Shown here piece by piece: positions 8,914 through 17,883 of a DNA stretch of 41,574 nt; within the stretch, counting starts at the first letter, position 1, and every line of letters starts with the position of its first letter. The notes beneath the pieces are model-generated. The model was not told the origin of the DNA. It did not search any database and was given only the letters and a program-made list of their open reading frames with translations. The stretch comes from an uncultured Treponema sp. (lineage in GTDB: Bacteria; Spirochaetota; Spirochaetia; Treponematales; Treponemataceae): positions 1 through 41,574 of the forward strand of contig CAMNBC010000006.1 in assembly GCA_946532115.1 (NCBI GenBank). Direction: 5' to 3'. Both the position numbers and the translations under genes were made by a program.

Positions 8914-9615
8914 CTATTCTTTACGTGGGTCGATAAGTTTTACCATACCCTGATCTGCAGTTACACGACCATAGTGTGTGCGTGCACCTGCGATAGCTTC
9001 TTCAGCTGGTTTTCCAGCCTTGAGAGCGTCCATCAATTTACCGAAGTTGATACAGTTGTAACCGATAATCTGATTGTCCTTATCGATTGCACAAGTTTCA
9101 ACATAACCTTCTGTCATTTCGAGGTAGCGAGGACCTGTTTTGCGTGTAGCAAACATTGTACCTACCTGAGAGCGGAGGTTCTTTCCGAGGTCTTCAAGAG
9201 AAGCACCAACTTTAAGTCCGTCCTTAGAGTAAGCAGACTGTGAACGACCGTAAACAATCTGAAGGAAGAGTTCGCGCATAGCTGTGTTGATAGCATCGCA
9301 AACAAGGTCAGTGTTCAAAGCTTCAAGAACAGTTTTTCCGATAAGGATTTCTGAAGCCATAGCAGCTGAGTGAGTCATACCAGAACAACCGATAGTCTCA
9401 ACGAGTGCTTCTTCAATAATTCCTTTCTTGATGTTCAAAGAAAGCTTACAAGCTCCCTGCTGTGGTGCACACCAACCGATACCGTGTGTGAATCCAGAAA
9501 CATCTTCAATTTTCTTAACCTTTACCCATTCTCCTTCTTCAGGAATTGGGGCTGGTCCATGATATGCGCCTTTAGCCAAAGGACACATATGCTCCACTTC
9601 TGCAGTGTATGTCAT
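8914..9615 (-). CDS. IscU/NifU-like iron-sulfur cluster scaffold-type protein
   Basis: Conserved Cys (GWCAPQQGACKL, TIGCSGMTHSAAMASEILIGKTV); 20 bp upstream of the GGGtGRT gene. Confidence 0.85.
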   Translation of the reverse strand: MTYTAEVEHMCPLAKGAYHGPAPIPEEGEWVKVKKIEDVSGFTHGIGWCAPQQGACKLSLNIKKGIIEEALVETIGCSGMTHSAAMASEILIGKTVLEALNTDLVCDAINTAMRELFLQIVYGRSQSAYSKDGLKVGASLEDLGKNLRSQVGTMFATRKTGPRYLEMTEGYVETCAIDKDNQIIGYNCINFGKLMDALKAGKPAEEAIAGARTHYGRVTADQGMVKLIDPRKE

Positions 9616-9850
9616 GTTTTGCTCCTATAAAATCCGGAAATGATTCCGGTAAAATACAATGCTCTTATAAATCATCCGGGCTTACCCACTGATGACATAG
9701 TGTATAAAATATCATTTTTTGTGATTTTTTACAATGGCGAGAACACAAAGCCTTAAAAAATCAATTTGCCTTCTATAATTTTTTGATATATAATTATAGA
9801 ACATATTTAAAAATAGTTGTCCGGATAAAATAATTATTAAGGATGACATC

Positions 9851-11218
9851 TTGAAAAATACCATTAATAAGCGCCCTGCATTTTATAAAAATTTTATAAT
9901 GCAGAGAGAACAAAAAGCAAGTCTAGCCACAAATAATCTCCACAGACTTGCACAAGTTGAACAGATTCTTTTTTCTTTCGGGCTGATAATGAGCATTGTT
10001 ACCGTTATCCGCTTTCATTCAAATCTTAAAGCTCATCTTTTTGAACTATGTTACTATTTTTCATATATTCTTACGAGCATACATGTTTTGATTGTTGCGA
10101 TAATTACAAAACGGCATCCTGAATGGCCCTTATGGCGAAAAAATCAACCGACTCATATTGCTATTTTTGAAGTACTTATTTTAAGCATCATTGTTCTTTA
10201 TACTTCTTCCAATCCGGTTAGTCCTTATACTGTTTATACCAATGTCTGTATTATTTCTATTGTTATGCTGGCCATCGAACCCGTGTTTTTCATTCCGCTG
10301 CTCTTTATTTTTTCATTTTTGATTATATATAGAATGATGGCAAACGGAGATGTATATATTGCTGTAAACATTTTGCTTACAACTATAGTAATAAGCGCTC
10401 TTAGTCTTTTTAAATGGAATGCACTTATCAAAGAATACCGGCTTGAACAGATCCGTGATAATCATCTTGAAGCTATAGAAAAAGAAATTGAACTGGCCGC
10501 CTATGTTCAGGAAAGTTTTACAAAGAAAAAAATGCCTGATTTTTCAAACTATGAAATTGCCTATTACAGCAAAGCTATGTCTGGAGTTTCCGGCGATATG
10601 TACGATTTTTATACTCACGAAACACAGCTCAAAGGTGCAGGAATTTTTGATGTTTCGGGTCATGGAATTGCATCCGGACTAGTTACAATGCTCGTACGTA
10701 ATATTTTTCAGCAGGAGTTCCATCAGAATGAAGATAAGCCTCTTTATGAGGTTATGGAAATTATTGACAAAAGAATCCGCATAGAAAAACAGAGCATCGA
10801 AAATTATCTCACAGGTATTCTCCTTCGATTTTCAGGTAACAATGTTGAAATTGTAAATGCCGGACACCCCTGCCCTATCTTATATAAGAAACAAACCGGC
10901 GAATGTGATTTTTTTGATAAAAAGCGCAAGTTTTCAAGCAGTGTTATAGGTCTTTTAACAATCGATTCTTTTTTTCAGGAAACTTCCTTCCGTATGGAAA
11001 GCGGAGATGAACTGATTTTATTTACAGACGGTGTAAAAGAAGCAATGAATACAGAGCATGATGAATATGGAGATGATAGAATCATCAGCTCTGTAAGAAA
11101 TGCAGTCCAGCAGGATTTTAATAATCAGATTCATTTACTTTTGAATGATATGGGTATGTTCACTGAAAATTCAGAACAAAATGATGATATTACTATCGTT
11201 ATAATAAAGAAGAAGTAG
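9851..11218 (+). CDS. Membrane-anchored SpoIIE/RsbU-type PP2C phosphatase (paralog 1; TTG start)
   Basis: Multiple hydrophobic segments, then SGVSGDMYDFY...GIFDVSGHGIASGLVTMLV...DDITIVIIKKK. Confidence 0.88.
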   Translation: MKNTINKRPAFYKNFIMQREQKASLATNNLHRLAQVEQILFSFGLIMSIVTVIRFHSNLKAHLFELCYYFSYILTSIHVLIVAIITKRHPEWPLWRKNQPTHIAIFEVLILSIIVLYTSSNPVSPYTVYTNVCIISIVMLAIEPVFFIPLLFIFSFLIIYRMMANGDVYIAVNILLTTIVISALSLFKWNALIKEYRLEQIRDNHLEAIEKEIELAAYVQESFTKKKMPDFSNYEIAYYSKAMSGVSGDMYDFYTHETQLKGAGIFDVSGHGIASGLVTMLVRNIFQQEFHQNEDKPLYEVMEIIDKRIRIEKQSIENYLTGILLRFSGNNVEIVNAGHPCPILYKKQTGECDFFDKKRKFSSSVIGLLTIDSFFQETSFRMESGDELILFTDGVKEAMNTEHDEYGDDRIISSVRNAVQQDFNNQIHLLLNDMGMFTENSEQNDDITIVIIKKK

Positions 11219-11265
11219 TTTTCATTGAAAAAAATCAAATGTCATTGTAAAATATAATAATTCAT

Positions 11266-12651
11266 ATGAAGATTTATAATGGTAATATTTTAAAAAAAAT
11301 TCTCAAATGGCTGGACACAAAATATAAAGCTCCAGAAGACTGTAAACTTCAGATGGCCGAAAGAAATCTAAAAACAATGATTAATGTTCAGCCACTATTA
11401 ATTGCACTTGGGATATATGGAGTTACCATTCTTCTTGTAAAGTTTAAAGGAAATTATACGGCAGCAATTCCCCGTTTTATATATTTCGGAGAATACATTG
11501 TATTTGGCATTACCTGCATTCTATTATCAATCAAATTACGAAAAAACGAATTTGCCCGTTCTACTATAAAAATGATTCCGACTTATCTGCTTTTTTTATA
11601 TCTGATGGGTTTTCCGCTTTTTCTTTTATACTTTGAAAAAAACACGTTCAATTCTATGATTGTTTATGCCTGTATTGCCGTAAACTTCCCAGTTTTTTTT
11701 AATATATCCCCACTGATCTTCTGTACTACAGTTACAATTATTTCAACTGCACTTCTTTCTAGAATCGTAAAAGAATACAGCATGTTCATTGTAATTGATT
11801 CTGTAATCTTTATTTTCATATTGTACTTCCATTCTTTAAAACGATGGGGAACAGAAAAAGATAATTTTCTTCATCACCGTAGTGAACACGAGTATAAGGA
11901 AAGTGTAGAAAATGAATTAAGACTTGCACAAGTAGTTCAGCAGAGTTTCTTTAAGCATAATGAAACAATTTATGATGACTGGGCTATATCATACTATAAT
12001 AAGCCTATGGCTGGTGTTTCCGGAGATTTTCTTGATATTTACGGAAACGGCACTGTACTCGACGGTATTGGTATTTTTGATGTTTCAGGACATGGTATTG
12101 CATCCGGTCTTGTTACAATGCTTGTAAAAAATATTATTTTCCAGGAGTTCTATAACGGAAAAACTGATAAGTTAAAATCAATTATAGACCGAATAAATAT
12201 CCGCTATATAAAAGAAAAAGGAAATATTGAAAATTATCTTACCGGTATTTTAACACGACTCACAGATAATTCAAATACTGTTGAATTTATAAATGCAGGA
12301 CACTCAATGCCTATTTTCTACAGTGCAAAAGATGATTCAGCTCATTATGTAGAAGACGATAACACTGCATTTGGTGCAATCGGTTTACCGGATATTCCTA
12401 CAAACTTTGTATCGCACAAAGTTGAAATGCAGCGTGGAGATGAACTGATTTTCTTTACGGATGGTGTTACAGAAGCAACAAATTCTTTTGGTGAAGATTT
12501 TGGAAAAGACAGATTATTGAAGTCTATATTCAGAAATGCAGACAGACCACTTACAACTCAAGTAAACTGCATTGTAAGTGACATTCTCACCTTCGTTGGT
12601 AATGAGCCGCAGAAGGATGATATTACAATTATTATTTTGAAGAAAAAATAA
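11266..12651 (+). CDS. Membrane-anchored SpoIIE/RsbU-type PP2C phosphatase (paralog 2)
   Basis: AGVSGDFLDIY...GIFDVSGHGIASGLVTMLVKN...DELIFFTDGVTEATN...DDITIIILKKK. Confidence 0.9.
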   Translation: MKIYNGNILKKILKWLDTKYKAPEDCKLQMAERNLKTMINVQPLLIALGIYGVTILLVKFKGNYTAAIPRFIYFGEYIVFGITCILLSIKLRKNEFARSTIKMIPTYLLFLYLMGFPLFLLYFEKNTFNSMIVYACIAVNFPVFFNISPLIFCTTVTIISTALLSRIVKEYSMFIVIDSVIFIFILYFHSLKRWGTEKDNFLHHRSEHEYKESVENELRLAQVVQQSFFKHNETIYDDWAISYYNKPMAGVSGDFLDIYGNGTVLDGIGIFDVSGHGIASGLVTMLVKNIIFQEFYNGKTDKLKSIIDRINIRYIKEKGNIENYLTGILTRLTDNSNTVEFINAGHSMPIFYSAKDDSAHYVEDDNTAFGAIGLPDIPTNFVSHKVEMQRGDELIFFTDGVTEATNSFGEDFGKDRLLKSIFRNADRPLTTQVNCIVSDILTFVGNEPQKDDITIIILKKK

Positions 12652-12653
12652 GC

Positions 12654-12749
12654 ACCGCCTCGCATAGTCTCGGCGTTGAGCCATTCTTTCTATAAATACT
12701 AAGCGACAGTCTCTATAGACTGTCGCTTTTTAATGCATTTGCTATATTA
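12654..12749. repeat. Composite intergenic repeat: GC-rich palindrome plus CTAARCGACAGTC terminator-like palindrome, copy 1
   Basis: ctaagcgacagtctctatagactgtcgctttttaatgcatttgctatatta; near-identical second copy at 24555-24604. Confidence 0.8.
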
Positions 12750-12752
12750 AGT

Positions 12753-14018
12753 TTATTCAGTAGGACGTTTTTTAAGGTTCTTGCTTTCGGCAATTGCCTG
12801 TCCTTCGCCTACTTTCTGCTCCATCATAGCACGTACCTTCAATGGAAGACCGAACAATGTAATGAAGCCCTGAGCATCTTTGTGATTGTAAAGTTCGCCG
12901 GTTGTAAATGATGCAATTGATTCATTGTAGAGGCTGTATTTAGAGCCAGAACCTGCACCACGGATAGCACCTTTAATCAATTTTACTTTTGCCCAGCCAG
13001 TTACAGTTTCTTCTGTCTTATCAACGAATGCCATACAAGCATCCATCAAAGTTGTAAACCACTTTCCATCATAGATAAGTTCACCCATGCGAAGCGATAC
13101 CTGCTGCTTGTAGTGGTAGGTATCACGGTCGAGACAGATATGGTCCATCATTCTGTGTGCAAAGTAAAGGATTGCTCCACCCGGTGTTTCGTAAACACCA
13201 CGACTCTTCATACCAACACAACGGTTCTCACAAATATCAACAAGACCTACACCGTTACGACCACCAATAACATTGAGTTCGTTCAAAAGATCAAGTGCAT
13301 TCATCTTCTTGCCATTGAGTCCAACTGGAATACCTTTTTCGAAGTCGATTGTTACATACTCGCCTTCTTCAGGAGCTTCTTCTGGAACACAGGTATTTTT
13401 AAGCATATGCTTGTAATTTGGTTCATTTTCTGTCTTTTCAAGTTCAAGCCCCTCATGGCTCAAGTGCCAGATGTTCTCGTCACGTGAATAAGACTGATCT
13501 TTCTTCATAGGAACTTCGAGACCGCGATCTTCAAGGAACTTGATTTCAGCTTCACGGCTATCCATATTCCATTTGTCATCACGCCATGCAGCAATTACTT
13601 TAATATCTGGAGCGAAAGCCTTAATAGCAAGTTCAAAGCGAACCTGGTCATTACCTTTACCAGTTGCACCGTGACAGATTGCTACTGCTTTTTCCTGGCG
13701 TGCATATTCAACAAGAATCTTTCCGATAAGAGGACGTGCAGTTGATGTACCGAGAAGATATTCATCCTCATAAACTGCGTTTGCCTTGAGAGCCGGCCAG
13801 ATGTATTCTTCAATATATTCCTGACGTGCATCTACAACATAACATGCAGCGGCACCAGTTTTGAGAGCACGAGATTTAATTGCTTCCCAGTCATCGCCCT
13901 GTCCTACATCAATACATACAGCGATTACATCATAATCATAGTTTTCTTTGAGCCATGGGATGATAACGGTTGTATCAAGACCACCTGAATAAGCCAAAAT
14001 TACCTTATCTTTTGCCAT
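12753..14018 (-). CDS. argG: Argininosuccinate synthase
   Basis: MAKDKVILAYSGGLDTTVIIPWLKENYDYDVIAVCIDVGQG; ATG at 14018 preceded by CAGGAGG. Confidence 0.96.
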   Translation of the reverse strand: MAKDKVILAYSGGLDTTVIIPWLKENYDYDVIAVCIDVGQGDDWEAIKSRALKTGAAACYVVDARQEYIEEYIWPALKANAVYEDEYLLGTSTARPLIGKILVEYARQEKAVAICHGATGKGNDQVRFELAIKAFAPDIKVIAAWRDDKWNMDSREAEIKFLEDRGLEVPMKKDQSYSRDENIWHLSHEGLELEKTENEPNYKHMLKNTCVPEEAPEEGEYVTIDFEKGIPVGLNGKKMNALDLLNELNVIGGRNGVGLVDICENRCVGMKSRGVYETPGGAILYFAHRMMDHICLDRDTYHYKQQVSLRMGELIYDGKWFTTLMDACMAFVDKTEETVTGWAKVKLIKGAIRGAGSGSKYSLYNESIASFTTGELYNHKDAQGFITLFGLPLKVRAMMEQKVGEGQAIAESKNLKKRPTE

Positions 14019-14068
14019 ATAAGCCTCCTGTATAAGCCCGCCGGTCAGAGCGGGCGGTGTTCTATAGC

Positions 14069-14110
14069 AAAGCGTTAAAAAAAATTGCGACATAGCAATT
14101 TTTTAGCTTT
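14069..14110. repeat. AT-rich palindrome with shared core, copy 2
   Basis: AAAGC-gTTAAAAAAAATTGCgacataGCAATTTTTTA-GCTTT. Confidence 0.65.
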
Positions 14111-14120
14111 ACCACTAAAA

Positions 14121-14166
14121 TGCATAAATATACACAAAATATACAATTTTATGCAAAAATATGCAA
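14121..14166 (-). promoter_or_regulatory. argG promoter overlapped by tandem TGCATA/TATACA half-sites (candidate ArgR operator)
   Basis: Minus strand TTGCAT-17 nt-TATATT; plus strand tgcataaatatacacaaaatatacaattttatgcaaaaatatgcaa. Confidence 0.5.
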
Positions 14167-14193
14167 GACATCTATATAATAATTTGACATACA

Positions 14194-14282
14194 TTAAGTC
14201 GACCTCTATGTAAAAAAGCCCCTTTGCCAACCAACGGGGATGATGTTGTCAAAGGAGCTTTTTTACGACGAGTCCGACTTAA
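14194..14282. terminator. Long inverted repeat containing a bidirectional-type terminator hairpin
   Basis: TTAAGTCG...GTAAAAAAGCCCCTTTG ... CAAAGGAGCTTTTTTAC...CGACTTAA. Confidence 0.7.
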
Positions 14283-14294
14283 CAATACGAAGTT

Positions 14295-14882
14295 TTAAAT
14301 AATCTCCGCTAGTTTTTGCATAAAATTATCTTCAGTAACCTGTATATTTATGCTATTTGAAGGCAGGCACAGGGTGAAGGTGCCGTCGGGGTTTGATAAA
14401 ACTTTGTGTGGGACTTTTAAGTGTTTTTCAGCATACGCTTTTATGAACTCTAGCACCAGTTTCTGGCGGCGTTCTGAGCGGGATTTATTTTCCAGTGATT
14501 GCTGGAGTTCGGTCATGTAGTCCGGGAGTTTTGACAGAAACTCTGAAATTTCAGGGAGCGGGTTATAAGGGAATTTTGCATCGCAGATTTTTATGAACTC
14601 CGGACCGCACTTTTGCATAATGCTTGCTTTTATGCTGTTTTGAATGAAAAGACGGAGTTTTATTGCAGATGTCAATGTAACTTCGAATGTGCAGTAGGAA
14701 GGAAAATATTCACAGGAAATTTTTGCTTCTGGATGTGACACAATAAATGCTTCAAACTCAGTACGGCAGTCTGCCATACGAAGTGGCTTTGCATTTGTGC
14801 GTACCATGTTTTTATGCTGAAGATGTACGAAATGTTCCTTCCAGAAATCGGCTTCTGAATCTGAATATTTTTGTAAAGACAT
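14295..14882 (-). CDS. Uncharacterised protein, third gene of MoxR/VWA cassette
   Basis: MSLQKYSDSEADFWKEHF...; start at 14882 preceded by TGGAGGAAAAATG, which removes the overlap implied by the 14942 start. Confidence 0.75.
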   Translation of the reverse strand: MSLQKYSDSEADFWKEHFVHLQHKNMVRTNAKPLRMADCRTEFEAFIVSHPEAKISCEYFPSYCTFEVTLTSAIKLRLFIQNSIKASIMQKCGPEFIKICDAKFPYNPLPEISEFLSKLPDYMTELQQSLENKSRSERRQKLVLEFIKAYAEKHLKVPHKVLSNPDGTFTLCLPSNSINIQVTEDNFMQKLAEII

Positions 14883-14896
14883 TTTTCCTCCATTAA

Positions 14897-16201
14897 TTAT
14901 GGCAAAAAGGTTGCAAAATTTCCAGGCAGGCTTTCTATCCACCAGCGGGATTTTTCATATGCAAGCCTGGAATCTAAAATCCAAAGGATAGAAGCATTAC
15001 CCAATCCACGTCTACCAGCAGCTCCTCCAATTTTTGGAACTTCACCTTCTCCATCTGAAAAAATTATCATACCGGAATACCGGTTTTTATTTTCCATAAA
15101 ATAATCTATCGGTGGCTGAAAGTTTGTTCCACCACGTCCTGTAATTTCAGCAAGCTTCAGATTTTTTGAAAACTTTACCGGCGTAGTATTTTTAAGATTT
15201 ACATCAAAAAAGATTAAATCAATATTTTCTATAATCCTCAAAAAGAAGAAATTTTTGATTGCGTGATAAAAACGTGAAAAGCTTTCATCTGTGATTGAAC
15301 CACTCACATCTACAGCAATTAAAATATCTGCCTTACGCTCATAACGGCTTCCCATAGCTGAAAAACCATAACGGCGGCTTGGCTTCATACGTGTAAGATG
15401 ACGGTTTGCACTTATAATATTTGCACGGAACTTTGTCAGGGCACGGCGATAATCAAAAGAAAAATCAACATCTGTTTGAAGTTCTCTCTGCAAATTTCCG
15501 CCAGTCTCGCCCCAGCCTTCTTCTATTTCTGCTTTTTTTATTTTATCGTTTATCTGATTCTGTGCATTTTCATCTTCCTGCCATAACTCGGAACTCTGGG
15601 TAATTGCAGAAAGATTATAATCACTCAGCGCACCTTCACCGCTTGCTTCTCCACCGCCAGCAGAACTTTCACGTATTAAAAACAAAAGCCACTTATACCA
15701 TTGCTCAAAAGTAAGATCTTCTACGGTTTTCAACAGTCCTGTTGTACGGTCTATCTGAAGGTTTCTCTGGAAAAACTTTAATTCTTCCGTATCTGCCCAG
15801 CGTTTACCAAGCGGATAATCCAATGTAGAAAATCTCCATGCCTGACTTTTTAAATAAACAACTCCGGCAGTTTCAATTCCACTTTTAGGTGTAAAATATT
15901 TTGAAATTATCACGTCACTTGCAAGCTGCATTGCTGTAGGATTTGACTTGTATGGCTGCCGAGCATAAGGATGCTTTAACAGGATTCTATAAGCTTCAAT
16001 TTTCAGAAAATCTGAAAGCTCAGCATCATTAAGGTCTTTGGTAAGAAGTTCTGAAAACTCAATGCAAAAATGTCCTGACCTCATAGGTACACTCAAAGAA
16101 TCATTCAGAACAAAATGATGTGTTGTAATGACAGAGAATAATAGAGGCTCAGAAATAAACCACTGCTTAATTATAGAGTTCAGACGCTTTTCACAAGTCA
16201 T
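14897..16201 (-). CDS. VWA-domain protein (DUF2201/VWA-like metallopeptidase-type family)
   Basis: MIDAS motifs DVSGS, GRGGTNF, SDGEG in the C-terminal half. Confidence 0.82.
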   Translation of the reverse strand: MTCEKRLNSIIKQWFISEPLLFSVITTHHFVLNDSLSVPMRSGHFCIEFSELLTKDLNDAELSDFLKIEAYRILLKHPYARQPYKSNPTAMQLASDVIISKYFTPKSGIETAGVVYLKSQAWRFSTLDYPLGKRWADTEELKFFQRNLQIDRTTGLLKTVEDLTFEQWYKWLLFLIRESSAGGGEASGEGALSDYNLSAITQSSELWQEDENAQNQINDKIKKAEIEEGWGETGGNLQRELQTDVDFSFDYRRALTKFRANIISANRHLTRMKPSRRYGFSAMGSRYERKADILIAVDVSGSITDESFSRFYHAIKNFFFLRIIENIDLIFFDVNLKNTTPVKFSKNLKLAEITGRGGTNFQPPIDYFMENKNRYSGMIIFSDGEGEVPKIGGAAGRRGLGNASILWILDSRLAYEKSRWWIESLPGNFATFLP

Positions 16202-16222
16202 TTTATATGTATCCGCAATAAA

Positions 16223-17281
16223 CTATAATTCAGAACTTAAATCCAGAAGCTTGTGATAGAGAGAAGGTGTTTTCTCTAAAATATAATTTAAGGTTTCCGG
16301 ATATCTGTCTGCAGAAACCAGACTTGCAAAATGAGCCTGCAGTTCTTTTTTATCGTTCAATGCAAACCAGTCAAAATATGATTCCAGATTTTTGGAAACA
16401 TCACTATCTGCTGTATCACAGGATTTTTCCAGCCAGCGGAAAACAGCTTCGTTCAGTTGGGTAAAATCCGTAAAAGACAACTCATTCAGTAACTTCTTAT
16501 TTTCTTCAAAATCTCCTTCAAGGAGTTTTGCAGCAGAAGGAATTTTTTTTGAATTTACAAAATTGAAAAAACTTGCCGCTGTTCTGTCTCCTATAATACC
16601 GGAAACAAGAGACAACTGGAGTTCTCCAAGTTCATTAAATTTCTCAATAATTTTTGAAGTTCTTTCCCAACTGCGGCGGTCTGGAGTACGCTCTAAATTG
16701 TCTTCAGCAAAAGCTTCATCACCATCAAGGAACTCCGGATTTTCATCAATAAAGGAAATTACTCTTGTATCGAGCTTTACTTCACGTGCCCAGTTAATCC
16801 AGTCTTCTACACTCGGAGCAAACTCATAAATATTAAAACGACTTACAAGAGCCGGATCCAGGTCCGTCAACTGATATTCACTGCCGCCATTTACCGCACT
16901 TATAATTCTACTACCATCCGGTAAACTCTTACCTGCCAGTTTACGGTTCAAAGTTAAATCCATAACAGTCTGCAAGACTTCAGGACGAGCTCTGTTTAAT
17001 TCATCCAGAAAAAGAACAACCGGCTGCCCGTCTGTCGGAAACCAGTATGGAAGCATAAACTCTGTACGACCAGTTGCCTCATCAAGATGTGGAAGTCCAA
17101 TTAAATCGCCGGGGTCACTCATCTGCCCCAAAAATAAAGTAACGACTTTTTCACGGCGAGCCGCAAAAAAGTCTTCTAAAATGCGAGATTTACCAATTCC
17201 GTGCCGCCCCACAAGCATAATATTTTGTGAGGCAGGCGTATTCTCCAAAATGAACTTAAGCTGAGTAGAGTCAATTTTCAT
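16223..17281 (-). CDS. MoxR-type AAA+ ATPase
   Basis: VGRHGIGKSRI (Walker A), PVVLFLDELNRARPEVLQTVMDL (Walker B), LDPALVSRFNIYEF. Confidence 0.9.
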   Translation of the reverse strand: MKIDSTQLKFILENTPASQNIMLVGRHGIGKSRILEDFFAARREKVVTLFLGQMSDPGDLIGLPHLDEATGRTEFMLPYWFPTDGQPVVLFLDELNRARPEVLQTVMDLTLNRKLAGKSLPDGSRIISAVNGGSEYQLTDLDPALVSRFNIYEFAPSVEDWINWAREVKLDTRVISFIDENPEFLDGDEAFAEDNLERTPDRRSWERTSKIIEKFNELGELQLSLVSGIIGDRTAASFFNFVNSKKIPSAAKLLEGDFEENKKLLNELSFTDFTQLNEAVFRWLEKSCDTADSDVSKNLESYFDWFALNDKKELQAHFASLVSADRYPETLNYILEKTPSLYHKLLDLSSEL

Positions 17282-17293
17282 AATGAAAAAAGT

Positions 17294-17866
17294 CTACTTT
17301 ATTAAGCGGATATTATCAACATAAATATGAGATTCTTTCATTAAGATTGCACCACTGTTGTTGTAGATAGAGATTCGGCGAACATCGTTTAATCTTTCAG
17401 GATGGGCAGAAAGGTCAAAAACGAAAGTATGTTCACCTTTTGGAAGATCATAGTGTTCAAGACTCCACCAGTTCCATGAATCTGTTGCCTGAATTACAAC
17501 ATTAATATTGTAGGTATAATCTTCCGGATTGTAAAAATCCATTGTAAGATACTTTGCACCAGATAAATCATTTGTTCCATCATAAAACCAGATACCTGAT
17601 TTTGTAGAATCCTTATCCATAACATCCATCGTCATTTCAAGAGAATGAGAACCTTCAGATGCCCAGTCCTTAGAAATACTTGCACCAGTCGAATTTTTTA
17701 CAGAACCATACTGATCCCAGTCAAAACCTGCCCAGATCCAGTAGTTTCCTTTTTCAAATCCATCAAAAAGGAATGACGCTCCGTCTGGAATTTTTGTTTC
17801 TGACTGTGCAAAAACAGCCGCACAGCTAATCATCAAAATAGAAAGAACTAAAAAAATCTTTTTCAT
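17294..17866 (-). CDS. Exported beta-sandwich/carbohydrate-binding-like protein
   Basis: Signal peptide MKKIFLVLSILMISCAAVFAQ; Trp/Tyr/Asp-rich FDGFEKGNYWIWAGFDWDQYG, C-terminal IYVDNIRLIK. Confidence 0.65.
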   Translation of the reverse strand: MKKIFLVLSILMISCAAVFAQSETKIPDGASFLFDGFEKGNYWIWAGFDWDQYGSVKNSTGASISKDWASEGSHSLEMTMDVMDKDSTKSGIWFYDGTNDLSGAKYLTMDFYNPEDYTYNINVVIQATDSWNWWSLEHYDLPKGEHTFVFDLSAHPERLNDVRRISIYNNSGAILMKESHIYVDNIRLIK

Positions 17867-17883
17867 AACAATTACCCCCTGAC

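Noticed and set aside
9680-9720. CUGAUGA-like motif suggestive of a hammerhead ribozyme
   Set aside because: No matching GAAA core strand or paired stems in the expected positions.
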